A DNA stretch of 64,000 nt from Escallonia rubra (Eukaryota; Streptophyta; Magnoliopsida; Escalloniales; Escalloniaceae): the NCBI GenBank assembly GCA_033065855.1, contig JAVXUO010000035.1, forward strand, positions 1 through 64,000, written 5' to 3'. Position 1 is the first letter of the stretch. The number at the start of each line of letters is the position of its first letter. The notes beneath the pieces are model-generated. The model made no database searches and was not told where the DNA came from. It saw nothing but the letters and a program-made list of their open reading frames with translations. The translations under genes and the position numbers were made by a program. Positions 21,762-34,067 of the stretch are shown in pieces.

Positions 21762-24378
21762 CTAATTTTTTTTTATAAATAAGAGAATTGCATAGATAAT
21801 AATAAGCGTTTACAGAGATTGCCATTACAGCGGCGCTAAAGTAGTCATGACACTAGATGTCACGAGGCATACATAAACAGATACAAAGGGAAACAACAAA
21901 AGTTACAAGTGACACCAAAATAGAAAGATTTTGCAAAAGTGAGGGAACACAAAATATGATGTAGAGAGAGAGATCTCATTGCAGCACTGTCTCATGCACC
22001 CAGACTTGATATACGAAAATACAGGCATGGCACGCAAAAGCTGCTAAAGATCTGACCTCTTTTAGATGCAAATCTGTAGTCCTGTCAATGCTGCAGTAGT
22101 GAAGATCAGCTATAATATAACATGTGTCATATAGAATTGGTGCCACTTGAGCTGGGATATCTTCGGTGTCCGTCATCTGAGATAGGAGAACCTTGGAATT
22201 AGTAAGAAGTTTAATATGAAATAAATTCCTATGCTTCGCCCATTTTACCACTGTTAGAATTTCCCTAGCTAGTGATGCTGTTTGATCAGAAGCTGGAGTG
22301 GAGATTGCAGCAGATCCACACCGCTTATGGAGATGATTTAGGCACGAAATTCCAATCCCTACTTTCAAGAGCGTTTGATTAAAACATATAGCCATGTACA
22401 GTAAGATATGAGTTTTTTGTCGACAGGTGCATGATATGTCACTGTTTTGTAAAGCAAAAAGAATTAGAAGCTTCTGAAATATAGGTTGAGCTGCTACTGC
22501 GTTGAAGGATGTGATTTTGTTGTAGGCTCTAGTGATTGTTCGGTGAAGAGCTTGCATGCTTCGAGTAATTTCAGAGGGTTTGAACTCAGTTTGGCGGAAT
22601 ATAAGATGATTACGATGCGTCCAGATACCTCAGAGGGTTGTAATGATAGACTGAGTGATGTTCATATATGAGCTTTTATGGAAAGTGTGTTTAAGCCATG
22701 CTATGAGCCATTCCCGAAAAGAGGTCCAGACTGAATCAGAATAGATGATCGATTGTTTCTGGCTCATTGAGACATATAGGACAAGAATTTGACGGGGTAA
22801 TATTAAAGTGATGGAGATATGACTGGAGAGGTAACCGATCCCATAAGATTTGCCAAACGAGAAACTTCATTTTGTGAGGCACTGGGAGAGACTAGACAGC
22901 CTTCCATAATTTCGTTTCTGGAGAAGGGAGAGTAGATAGGTGTCCCATACTTCGTAAGTGATTTGTTTTTTTTCCTAAAGATCAGAAAATATGCTGATTT
23001 AACTGAGTAAGATCCCGAAGATATGTGGTTCCATAGCTGCTGATCTTCAAGAGGATGCGGAGAGTTATTTATAACAGAGATTTTGTGTACAAGTTCAGGG
23101 CAGAACAATTGGTCGAGGAGGTTTCCATCCTATTTACCATTTTTATGAGGTTGTTGACAGTGCCCGTAGAAAGAGAGTAATCGGAACCTAGGTAGGAAGG
23201 TCGAATGTTGCAATTGGGAATCCAATTGTCCTTCCAAATTGATATTTGTGAACCTGTACCTACTTGCCAACATAAACCACTTTGAAGGACTTGTCGGCCA
23301 TATACAATGCTTCGCCATCCCCACTTGAATTTACCTTTGTCAGGGCTGGATAGGAAATTTGTTCTAGTACAGTACTTTCCTAGCATTACTCGAGCAAAAA
23401 GACTGTCAGAGTCCGTCCAAATTCTCCAACTGGTTTTGGCTAGGAGAGCTAGGTTAAAGAGATTGGTGTCTTTAAAATCAAGACCCATTTGAGTCTTAGG
23501 AGCGCACATTGTGTGCCAATTGAACCAATGAATTCCTTTCTTATTTTCATCTCCCGACCACCAAAATCGACCCATGATCGCATTGATTGCTGCACAAACA
23601 TATTTAGGGAAGAGACCTGCATATGATATACGAGAAGTGAAGATAAAATAGAGTTAATGATGGTAGCTCGTCCTGCTTTGTTAAGTAAACAGCCTTTTCT
23701 GCCTGCACAGTGGCTTTGAATCTTCCCGATGAGCTCTTTGAAGAACATTTTCCGATTGCTGACAATGTCTAGAGTACTTCCAAGATATTTTCCAAAGGAA
23801 TTGGATGTTGGGAGGCCCAAAATCTGTGCGAATAAAGATGCCTCCTCACTGGAAGCATTAGCGCTAATAGTAAGCGAGGATTTATTAAGGTTGATTTGCT
23901 GCCCAGATTCTTTACAATACCGTTGAAGTTTGAAATTGAGATGCTAACAAGAGGTAAGAATGAATTTTGTAAATAACATAGTGTCATTTGCAAAAAAGAG
24001 ATGATTTATTGGCGGGCTGCGAATGCTGGCTTTGAGCCCTAAAATGAGACCAGATCCTTGAGCCTTTGTTAGAGATGCAGATAAAACCTCGGCACACAGG
24101 ATGAATAAATATGGCGAGAGAGGGTCACCTTGTCTCAGTCCACATGAGGGTTGGAATCTCTGGGATGGTGAACCATTGAGTAAGATCTTGTAGGTGACAC
24201 TAGTGACACAAACCATGATCAAACGAATAAACCAGGATGGGAATTTCAATTGATGCAAAACGGCTTCCAAAAATTTCCAATTTACCCGATCAAAAGCCTT
24301 ACTCATGTCCATTTTTATGACTCCGAGAATTTGCTTATTTCTTTTGGAGGTCCTAATTTTGTTGGTGAATAGTAACAA
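21762..24378 (-). mobile_element. L1-type LINE, 5'-truncated and decayed
   Basis: On the minus strand the order is reverse transcriptase, a zinc-finger region and RNase H. RT blocks include VIKMDMSKAFDRVNW, GLRQGDPLSPYLFILCAEV, and FAND in place of the usual FADD; a KYLGSTLD thumb segment follows. Next come WWSGDENKKGIHW and ISIWKDNWIP, typical of plant L1 ORF2. A CPICLNEPETIDHLF zinc-finger-type stretch is readable near 22.7-22.8 kb. An RNase H-like end (SLAREILTVVKWAKHRN, then NSKVLLSQM) stops at 21976. A T-run at 21762-21775 fits a poly(A) tail in this orientation. The endonuclease part is missing. The frame is broken several times, and two catalytic Asp positions read Asn, so the copy is inactive. 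Confidence 0.88.
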
Positions 24379-24690
24379 CTAGTAGTAAAAACACAAAGCT
24401 TGTAATCTAAAATTTGAGACTTGGTAACAAATAAGAATGCAAAAGAAAGCTTGTAGATAAGAGAGACCTACGAATTGTAATTATGGTCTGAAGAATGTGA
24501 AGCAAATGAATCAATTTATAGATTTTTCAAGCTTCGAAAAAGACCAGAATACCCCTAAAACTAATCATGTATATATAGTTGTTGGAAAGGGTAAATAGCA
24601 TAAAATAGTTGTTGAAATAAGGTTGGATAGAAATACCCTTGTTGCTGTTGGAGGGGTGAAAAGTCATTTTCACAAAATATGGATGTTGTT

Positions 24691-24719
24691 TTTGGGGGGG
24701 GGGGGGGGGGGAAGGGGGG
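24691..24719. repeat. Long G run
   Basis: An almost pure G tract (about 18 G, then AAGGGGGG). It is a likely site of length variation and of assembly error. Confidence 0.85.
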
Positions 24720-24744
24720 AATTTCAAATTCTTGAACTTTTGAA

Positions 24745-24942
24745 GGTGTTAGCAGGCCGGGCTGAGCTCAGGCTGAATAACAGGTCGGGTCAGGCTTTTT
24801 TTGGACAAAATTTGGTCTTGACACCGCTCCAGACGCTTGTAGCCCGGGCATGCAATGTTCATCGCATGGGCCGGGCTGGCCCGGGCTTTTCTTGGGCTGG
24901 ACTGCCCTAGCCCCTGGGCCCGCGACCCATTTGACACTTCTA
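24745..24942. mobile_element. GC-rich terminus resembling a hAT element end
   Basis: The segment is full of GGGCC / CCGGGC words and ends with CCCATTTGACACTTCTA. Read inward from its outer edge this gives TAGAAGTGTCAAATGGG, which resembles plant hAT termini. A matching opposite end near 19384 is only weakly similar and no shared 8-bp flank was found. Assignment to the transposase relic at 19.6-21.3 kb is therefore a guess. Confidence 0.4.
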
Positions 24943-25376
24943 GTTTTATGGGTAATGATGGTAAGTGACGCATTTTTCTTTTTTGTGGAATTAAGTGATG
25001 GGCTTGGATTTTTATCTATGGATTATGATCTGCTCATCGGCAATGGTGGTGGCGTAGCTAAGTGGTGGTGGTGCCGGTGCCGGTGCCGGCCCGTGGCTAT
25101 GATAGTTGGCGATGTTGGTGGATTTGGTACTTGGCAGAGATAGGTATTGATGATGAAAGTGAAAAATAAAATAATCGAATTAAAATGCTTTCAACAAAAA
25201 TTGGAAGGTTAATCTCAAGAAAAAGTCACAATTGTATGCTATCTCACTTCTTATATCTTTCTAAAAAATCGACAGTTGCAGCTAAACTAACCGTATTTCT
25301 CACAACAAAAGGGAACACAATAACGTGTAAAAGAACTAAAACAAGGTCTGGCTCAAACAACGTAAAGAGAAATACA

Positions 25377-26103
25377 CAGGGGCGGAACTTGCTCATGACC
25401 AAGGGGGGCCATGGCACCCCCCAAAATTTTGGGAAATTTTTTGTAGTTCTTTAAATAATAGTTAATTCTTATTTAACACATTTACGAAAATGTCATTAGT
25501 TCTTTTTTTTTTTAGTTTAAATTTTTATAGTTTGTTAACGTATATGTGATTATTGTACTCATAAAATTAGTATCACATTAGTAGTACATTTATACCGTAA
25601 GAGTTAAGCTTCTTTCTTTCAAGATTAGTAATTCGTTGGTGACTAACATTAATAAGTTAAATAAATCACTATGAATAATAAAATTAAATGACTAGTAGTC
25701 AAATAAGTAATTTATTCTGCATTTAAATCACTATATTGAACGAGCATTTTCGGCTATATATGAAGATGGTCAAAAATTAACTCCGAAATAAGATGGATGA
25801 TGATTTTCTCATGAATTCTTTGGTTGTGCACGTCGAGAGACATATTGTATAGACGTTTACTATAAGCTCGATCATTGATGACTTTTGTGATTATAAAAAA
25901 CGTCAAGTTCCACTTTGACCATCGATGTATAGAGTTATTTTTCTTGTGTTTTCTTATTTTGTGAAACCTTAATGAATTATCTCTAATTTTAATATTTTTA
26001 ATATTTTATGTGAAGTTGAACTTTCTTAATTCTTTTATGTTAGTCATCAATTTTTTAATGCCTTTTTGGCCCCCCACGAGTTGATTTTCTGGATCCGTCC
26101 CTG
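25377..26103 (+). mobile_element. hAT deletion derivative (DUF4371 / TTF-type), 727 bp
   Basis: The ends are inverted: CAGGGGCGGA at the left and, read inward from the right, CAGGGACGGA. The 8-bp flanks are identical: GAAATACA at 25369-25376 and 26104-26111. The interior keeps the C-terminal part of a hAT transposase on the + strand (about 25738-25919): ERAFSA, then DDDFLMNSLVVHVERHIV and SIIDDFCDYKKRQVPL, with one frame change between the first and second block. The N-terminal and catalytic parts are gone, so it is non-autonomous. Confidence 0.9.
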
Positions 26104-26424
26104 GAAATACATTGAGGTCAATCAAGCAACTCACGTAGCAAAGTCTCCGGGAGCCACCTCCCTTCTTTTTCTGACCACATCAGACAACGTAAAGAGAAAT
26201 ACATTGATTTAAGTGATGTTCTGAAGGGATCGGTTGATTTTTTCAAAGTTAAGCTCCCAGAAAATGAAAGCTAATGACCAAACGTGAAATTAAAATATTA
26301 TCCGACCCATTCCTTCTTCAGCTTGTTTCTCACATTGTTATGGAAGCTTCTGTTGACAAAAACTTCAGGTCTCACGAGGCTGCTATATTACCCCCTTCAT
26401 TCAACACAAGAACATATCCACCTC

Positions 26425-26458
<34 letters not shown>

Positions 26459-26464
26459 GCACAG

Positions 26465-28484
26465 ATGGGTTCCTCCAAATTTGTGGCTTCTCTGGCTATA
26501 CTTTCGGCCCTGCTAGCTCTGACTGCAAGAGGGGACGATCTCACTCCTATTGTTGGTAACAGAATCTCTCTCTTTCTCTCTCTCAGAAACACGCGCACAC
26601 AAGCGCAAAGGTATACGTACTAACGTGTGGGGATTTCGTGTGATGCAACAGAGAAGATATGCGAGGAAGTGAACTGCGGGAAAGGGACTTGCCAGGTAGC
26701 TCTAGGGTCTCCATTCAACTTCAAGTGCGTATGCGATCCTAACTGGAAGCGCACCCGCTCTGATGACGAACAGGATCTGCAGTTCCTGCCTTGCGTCGTT
26801 CCCAACTGTAAGCTCTCCCATCTTTCGCGCATTCCTTTTGGAGTCATCTTAGACGATCATCAAGCGCTTGCAGTTTTATTCTCTGAATATGCAACCAATT
26901 CTTTGGATTTTGCAGGTACCCTAGACTACTCCTGTATGCCAGCTCCTCCACCGGCTCCAGCCGCTCCATATAATCTGTCTTTTTTCGATCGTAATCCTCG
27001 TATCCTTGTCTCAATACTATCCCATCAACCATCTAGAATTTTCTTCTAAAGTTATTAAGAGTAATTTTGTGGTTTCTAGCTTGCTATTGGATCTACTGCG
27101 GAGAAGGTACATGCACAAAGAATCAGACATATACGCACACATGTCAGTGTAACACGGGTTACTCTAATCTTCTAGACGTCGCGCAATTCCCGTGCTACAG
27201 TTCATGTAAGAATACATAGCTGAAAATGTAATCTTTATTGCCAGTTTACTTTCCCTTCGAATAGGAAAAGAGAATAGAAACACTCACTAATGTGGCTGAC
27301 AAAATATATGGTTTTGAAGGTGCACTCGGATCTGACTGCGAAAGGCTTGGAATTAAGGTTTCGAACTCGACATCTTCTACAGATGGTGGAAACCAAGGTG
27401 AGCCAAGGAAAACCACCCACCCCCACCCCCCAAATGAATTATCTTCAACCAGTAGAGATAGCAAGCAGCCTAAGGTGTCAATGTTATTTTTTTTTTAAAA
27501 CTAGGTTTCTGTATCACACGATAACTTATCTTAATGGTTTGGCAAAGTCAAAGTCAAATCCCTGGTTTGTATAGAAAACAATAACTATATGGAAACACTC
27601 CCTGTAAAGTTTAGTATAATAGGTTTGGCTTTCAATGGTTACATTAGGTCAAAAACAGGGCACATCTTCTAGAAAATAAGACTTATTCGCAGGAAACTCT
27701 TTTGGCCCAAGTCACAAGCTTTCTTAGTTCTATAAATGTTGCTGGAATGAAGACTTATAGTTATATTCATACCTTACATCTTCACGCAACTGATGGGTTC
27801 CACTAGTAAGATAAGCTTCACCATTTTATAGGTTCTTGATTGTACACATAAAGGTTGACAATTAGAACAAAACCTGCCTGTGACATCATACCAATATCTA
27901 GAACCAATACGATATAACATCACATGAAACTTCAACCTGTATAAGCATCACACGTACACTTAAGTAAATGATATCATTGAATAAGGACTGAGCGTACTAG
28001 GAAACCTAAATTTTAAAGTATTCTCTCTCAGACCCTTTTAACTCATGAACCAACAAATTTGTAGACAGTTCTGCATTTTTCGTTTAGCACCTTCTTTACT
28101 TTTGGTGGTGTAATAGCCTATTTTGTTCTCAATGTAATGAAGCGTAAATCGTTGAATTACAATCTAATTCTTGACGCGGTCCCTGTTTTAGGGACAAACC
28201 TAGAACATACCCTTATTCACGTTTCGGTTATGCATATCACTGTTACTGTCGGTTGTGGTTCTAAGCATGTACCTTTGGTTACTTCAATTGATCCTTGAAA
28301 TTACAACATAACTACCCACCAGATTGACAAAATGGCTATAAGCTTCCAGCAAATATAGAAGTAACGTTCACCAAGCTGATGCATTTTTTCTCTCCTATGG
28401 TTTGCAGCTACCTCTTTTCTGCCGGGGAAGTTCCACTGGGTATCTATCTTGCTGATGTCTGGTGCTATGGCTCTTTGGAGTTAA
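26465..28484 (+). CDS. Secreted EGF-like ('notch-like') protein, probably GPI-anchored
   Basis: Six exons: 26465-26555, 26652-26807, 26916-26990, 27080-27205, 27320-27397, 28408-28484. Every junction is GT-AG and in phase, giving 200 residues. Residues 1-23 form a signal peptide (MGSSKFVASLAILSALLALT). Two Cys-rich EGF-like modules follow: EKICEEVNCGKGTC..CVCDPNW and CYWIYCGEGTC..CQCNTGYSN. A third Cys segment is CALGSDCERLG. A Pro/Ala linker lies between modules. The C-terminus is a Ser/Thr-rich stretch followed by a hydrophobic tail (WVSILLMSGAMALWS), which fits a GPI signal. NLS, NQT and NST are N-glycosylation sites. The protein matches what I recall of Arabidopsis At4g14746, annotated as neurogenic locus notch-like. 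Its molecular function is not known to me. Upstream lie (CT)n and (CA)n tracts at about 26424-26455. Confidence 0.88.
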
Positions 28485-31400
28485 GTTTAGAGTATTTGGA
28501 TTGAAGGGTCGGTCGCCAGGCTTTCGGTTTCATCACAGGATTTTGTCATACTTTTTGGTTTTGTTAATAACATTTCTGATGTGTATTATTTACACAGTAA
28601 CTCCCAGATTTATGTGTCAATAAATTTCCACCTTGTATACTTAGGTATTACCGCAGTCATAGGGGGGAGGCTGATGATTCTTGTAGTCTATACACTTTTG
28701 ATGTACATAAATGATGTCCATGTTTTTTCACATAAACGCGTCCTACATCCGTATATTTATGCATATACACCTACTTTATATCAGAAATATAGATGCATTT
28801 ATCCCCGACATGTGCGCCTGCAACCGGTGTTTGCCAACTAACATAACAAGCTATCTTCCAAATGCATAATTCAGTCTCATTCAAATCCTAGTAAGATAAT
28901 AATTCTCATCTAGATCCTAACATTAACAGCATAAATCAACAGCGGAATCTAAAAACAACCACCTTCAATTCTACCATTTACATTGTGTGGAAGTTATTCA
29001 ACTCACCGCGGATGCTTTATATCTAATTGTGTTTAGGGGTCGACACACCATGGAATCTCATTCAACCTGAATGTGCCTGGTTAACTTACTAGGAATGACA
29101 AAAGAGAGATTGAAGTAATGTGTTCTGCAGATTCTTAAGTTTACTCGGAACGTTCAAAGTCGCAGATTCACCTCTCTTACAGCAACACAGTTCTCTGTTC
29201 TTGGAGCAGAAGCAATCTGTTTGGGTTCAAGTTTCATGTTACTTTTTCAACATAAACTAATGTCCAATGCCCTGCACCATCTCCAATTAATTTCATGGAC
29301 AGACGGATACATAAACACATACATGCATCCACATACACGTGTACATATACATATATTGGACATGCCTCTGCTTTTGTGGACTTCTTGATGATCTGAAGAT
29401 TCACACACCTCTTGACCATTTCTGTATAGTCCAACGTTCAATGAACACAACTAGAGCAAAAGATACTGTAAAACATGGTAAGGCTTTACGATGCAATATA
29501 GCTTTCTTACTGGAGCGCAATTCCTTGACGTTCGCTTTCAACAACAATTATCGCTCATCCACGGATCACAACCATCAATAATCATATGCTTGCTTGCAGG
29601 AGCCCACGCAAAATAATAGCAAGCCAGGTATATTGCTTTAGTGCAGAAGAAATGACAAACTGTCTATCACCTTAATATGTCTTTTGCGTAGGCATCTTCG
29701 GACCTGATTGACTTCTTGAAAGCAAAGCAAGGAAGGAAAAATGAAACACAGAAAGAAGAATGCATAACCGTCAAAGTAAAGAGTAATGACAGAAATTCTA
29801 ACTCTAGTGCCAAAAGTTGTTGCCCAAATTGATCTGGCTCATTACAGTCCAACAGTTTAAACACAGTCAGCCATTAAAGTTCCCATTGTTGCAATATTGT
29901 CGTAGCAACGTCATTCGGGAATCAACTTTGGGGACAAAAGTTCGGATCTTTATCATTATTCAAAGGCAAATACTCCTCAAACTTCATATAGAGGCAGTTC
30001 CCAAATCTTTTATGCCTAAGCAGAATAATAACGAGAACACTGGCGTTTCCAGTAGGCTGTATATATTTAAACCCGTGTGTTGTTTGAATAGCCAACCTTA
30101 ATGGACACTTTATATTCAGTTGATTTGACTGACTTGCTCAGTCTAATGGCATGCCTGATACGCTATTTCACCATGCCCGTGGAAAAATAGCACTAGAGGT
30201 ACAAAAGTATACACAACAATAATACAACTGATCTATTGGGTTGCAACAAAGAGCCCAAAATTTTTAAGCAGAATGAAAAGAAAATAAGGAAAATGGATTT
30301 CTTAGGATAGATTTTTTTGAGTCTCACCGGATCCTTTGATCTGAAAACATCATTACGTCCTCACACTCATTCTGTTCATGGGTCAAGATCACTGTGGTTG
30401 GCATGTCAAGAATCACCAGATGTTCCACCACAGATGCCAAAGCCTAACTACTCTCCTCCCAGATTGAACCTTGAAAAACAAGAGGCTTCCAATCACCATC
30501 AAACTCAGGTTTAGATCGAGATACCCTGATTCCTTAAATGCTTCTAAATATATCAAGTTGTAGTCTCAAAAAAACTGAAACACCTTGACCATTATTACTA
30601 GACCACTGCCAATAAGAGTATCAAATTGACGAGGCAGAAGATCACGCCGCTGCATACATAGGGTAAGGCCTCAACGGTTGCTTGTTTCTTGAGGCCATGT
30701 TGGATCTGGGAAGAAATGGGATGGGAAAAAGTAATTTAATAGACAAGGGTGGTGTGCAGAATAGGAGTAGTCGCGGTAGTGGCATTGAGGCAAACGTAGC
30801 AAAGGGAGGAGGAGAGAATGATGAGGAAGGGAGGAACAAGGTGACCTGGAGGACAGGAGGGTGACCATAATTCTCATCAAAGAATCGGATAAGGAACTTG
30901 CACTCATTCCTTAACTTACTTGAAGAATAGTCAGTACAATCTCATAGCTATAACAAACTTGCAGCATTAGCATTAGACAGAATATATAAGCGAAGAACGA
31001 CTACCTTTTCAGCTGTTTCCATAAATTTGTATTCATAAACACTACTCAGGTAGTGATAAAAAAATTGAAATGCCTAATAAAGTACAACTCCCTGCATAGT
31101 AGATGCCCAAATGTAACCTTAAAAGCGCACCAAAGAGGCTCTAAACCGTAGAAATGATCAAAATGCATAATTCATTTGGATGTTAGTTAATGATGAGAGT
31201 TCCACAAAGCACGAGAAGGTTTTAAGAAATAAAAAAGAGAAAAAGACTATACGAACAGGGGAACAACTCATTTGCATATGATCCATCTGATGACTTGTCA
31301 AGATGCTAAGAAGTTTGAAGAGAGAGATGAATATCTGAATCACTAATATCTCATGAACAGCAGAGACGTGATTTTCATCACAGCAAGAATGCAACACGTC

Positions 31401-31860
31401 TGTTGCTCTGCACGCTCACCTGGCGGAATCAACTTCATCGGCCCGAATCATGTTCCTAACTTTCATTGATAATTGCTCTTTCTAAGGCTTTCGTCACCAA
31501 AAGGGCACTCCAATTTCCAATTTAAAATTACTCCCTTTGTAGGTTAACAGATTTCAAGGAAAAAATCTGAATAGAAGAAAAATGGATAATGGATATCCAC
31601 CAGCAAATACAAGTGCGGATCACACATAAAACATATGATTGTAACAAGTGAAATCAACTATCATACATAATTTTAAGTTGGCTGAGATTCTCGAATTAGC
31701 AGACCATATTCCACATGCCTAATATGTGGCCCAAATCCAAAAAGCAATATCCCCAGTGATGCACTCATGCACAGAACTATCAAGATTAACAGCCTGAACC
31801 AGAAAGTTGATTACGGATGAGACTTCCACAAAGCAGAACAAGTTCATGTAACAACACCAA
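28485..31860. other. Intergenic stretch without a supported gene
   Basis: Only short unrelated open frames are present. An open stretch at about 30317-30514 has ordinary amino-acid composition but no clear splice sites or start. No transposon ends were recognised. Confidence 0.45.
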
Positions 31861-32340
31861 GTTGCAAGATAAAAAACCACCACAACTCAGGAGCTACTCC
31901 TGTGCATAATTTGCAAATCGTAATTCTCATCTACACCTAAATGCCATTCCCATGGGATGCAGAAACTGTAGGCAATTTCTAATAGCCCAGCTATTAGACT
32001 ACAAAAAGGTTTAAATAACAAAACAATGTTGCAAGATCCAAAACCACAACTCCTCAAAGGCTACTGAAGTGCATAATCTGCAGATTATAATTCATCTAAA
32101 CCTCAATGTCAATACAAAAATTGCGGCATATTTTCAAAGGAACCCATCTATTAAGCTACAACAAGGATTAGATAAGAAAACCACGTTATAAGATCCAAAA
32201 CCACAACAACTCAAGAGCAGCTCTTGTTCATAATTTCCAAAATTTATTTCATCTACACTTCAATGCCGTTCCAGTAAAGATACAAAAAATACAGTTAACT
32301 TTTGAAATAGCCCATGTATCAAGTTACAACAAAAATCTAA
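31861..32340. repeat. Three degenerate tandem units of ~160 bp next to the RPI3 3' end
   Basis: Units start at about 31861 (GTTGCAAGAT), 32028 (GTTGCAAGATCC) and 32185 (GTTATAAGATCC). Each contains CCACAAC, a TGCATAAT-type word, a TCATCTA..C..CAATGCC-type stretch and a TTA(G)..TACAA..AGG end. The last unit ends about 50 bp from the RPI3 stop codon, so it may be part of that gene's 3' UTR. Confidence 0.7.
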
Positions 32341-32389
32341 AAATCATCATCGAATTGAACGGGGGTAAAATTTCCAACTCTCACCATGA

Positions 32390-33250
32390 TCACTTGGTCT
32401 TGACACTAACTCCATCAGCCCCGGCAATGATCACTGCTGTCGTCATATCCAGAAACAACCCATGTTCCACCACCCCCTCCAGCGCTGAAATCTCCTTCCC
32501 CGCAGCCCCGGAATCCTTTATCGGCGTCTTAAAATACAAATCCACAATGTAGTTCATATTATCAGTCACATAAGGCTTCCCACCATCCAATCTCAACTTG
32601 GCCTCCACACCCTCCTCCTTAAACATCTCCTGCAGCCTGATCAAGTTATACTTCCAGCAAAACTGCACCACCTCGACCGGCATCGCGAGCCCGCTCCCGC
32701 CCAGCCCGTCGACCAGCTTTGACTCGTCCACCACCACCACAAACTTGTCACTCGCCGCCTCCACCATCTTTTCTCTCAACAACGCCCCGCCACGGCCCTT
32801 GACCAGATTCAGATCTGGGTCCACCTCATCTGCGCCGTCGATTGCAAGGTCAAGCTTCGGGTGGTCGTCTAGTACGGACAGGGGGATGTTGAGCGAGGCG
32901 GCTTGCTCTTGGGTCCGTTTCGAGGTGGGTACTCCGACGATGTTTGTTAGCTCGCCCGATTTCAAGAGGGCGCCGAGCTTCGCGACAACGAAGGCGGCGG
33001 TGGAGCCGGTGCCGAGGCCGAGGACCATGCCGGACTTGACGTACTCGACGGCCTTGTCGGCGGCGAGTTTCTTGAGGTCGTCTTGGGTTAAGGTGGGGGT
33101 AGGGGTGTATGCTCGGATGGAGAAACGGGTGTGGGGGCGGAGGGAGGGGGTGCGTAAGAGGAGGCGGGTTGTGGGGTTGTGGTGGTGGAGGGAGTAGGAG
33201 AGGGAGGCAGGAGGGGAGAGGAAGGATAAGGCGGTGGTAGCGGTGGCCAT
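32390..33250 (-). CDS. RPI3: Ribose-5-phosphate isomerase A, chloroplast-targeted
   Basis: A single-exon gene of 286 residues. It interconverts ribose 5-phosphate and ribulose 5-phosphate in the Calvin cycle and the oxidative pentose phosphate pathway. Residues 1 to about 48 are Ser/His/Thr/Arg-rich and lack acidic residues, as in a plastid transit peptide. The mature enzyme starts near LTQDDLKKLAADKAVEYV. RpiA landmarks are all present: GLGTGSTA (phosphate loop), GVPTSKRT, AIDGADEVDPDLNLVKGRGG with the catalytic Asp and Lys residues, ALLREK with the catalytic Glu, and GLGGSGLAMPVEVV. The length and the absence of introns fit the plant RPI3 type. The ATG at 33250 is the first ATG in frame; upstream the frame continues without another. 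Close to full identity of motifs suggests a working gene. Confidence 0.97.
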   Translation of the reverse strand: MATATTALSFLSPPASLSYSLHHHNPTTRLLLRTPSLRPHTRFSIRAYTPTPTLTQDDLKKLAADKAVEYVKSGMVLGLGTGSTAAFVVAKLGALLKSGELTNIVGVPTSKRTQEQAASLNIPLSVLDDHPKLDLAIDGADEVDPDLNLVKGRGGALLREKMVEAASDKFVVVVDESKLVDGLGGSGLAMPVEVVQFCWKYNLIRLQEMFKEEGVEAKLRLDGGKPYVTDNMNYIVDLYFKTPIKDSGAAGKEISALEGVVEHGLFLDMTTAVIIAGADGVSVKTK

Positions 33251-34007
33251 CGAGATGGAATGGTGGTGGAGCAATGCGGGATTGATTCCTCTGCTCCTCT
33301 GTGTTCTTCCTGTTCTTCTTCTGTGATGGATTGGTGAGCTTATCTGGATTCTGATCTCTCTCTTTGTGGCTTACTTTTGTGTTTGGTTGAAGAGTTCAGT
33401 TGTGCTTTGGCCTTTTGCATCAGGCCTTTGTGGGGTTGGTGTCACTTGTGAGTCAAACTCGGTGAAGTTGGCCATGGTGGGGAGCCAACTCACTGAACTC
33501 CTATGAGTTCTGTTGAATGAGGTTTTGTACCTGTGCTTGGCATTAGATTTCCTAAGATAGCCATTCACTCAAAATGCACTTTGTCTGTTGTTCTAGTGTC
33601 AAAGTTTTCATGATTTTATGGAAATAGTACTTGTTTTTTTAAAGAGTTTTACCTTTTATTCCGGTAAGTTACTTTGACAAAAGCCGCTTACACTTTGGCA
33701 ATAAGCTTAACATTATCTAGGTATCAAAGTGAAGTGATTGTTCTTTAGTATTGAAAAATTAATAATTGAGTTCACACTTCTCCGTTTGAGCTATAAAATT
33801 TTTTCATCGTTGCAATTGTCGTTGCAATTGATGAAGATGGGGTGTGGAGATGGAGGTATGGTCGTAATTACAGTGGTACTTGATGTACCTGTTGCTTGTG
33901 GCGATTAGAGGTTATAGTGGGCTAGCATATGCTGGTTTTGGTGATCTATTGTGGTGGGTTGAGGTGCTGCTGATTATGGCAATTGAAGGTTGTATTTGTC
34001 CCTTGAA

Positions 34008-34067
<60 letters not shown>

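Noticed and set aside
19384-24942. One large hAT element with the LINE inside
   Set aside because: The left end is only weakly like the right end and there is no shared 8-bp flank, so it is kept as a possibility only.
30317-30514. Open frame of 65 codons with gene-like composition
   Set aside because: The first codon is TTG, not ATG. No convincing acceptor keeps its frame, and no family resemblance was found.
32598-33197. 199-codon open frame on the + strand
   Set aside because: It is the reverse shadow of RPI3, whose product is recognised along its full length on the other strand.
33251-33274. Upstream extension of RPI3 by eight codons
   Set aside because: The first codon would be TTG. 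The ATG at 33250 starts a normal transit peptide.
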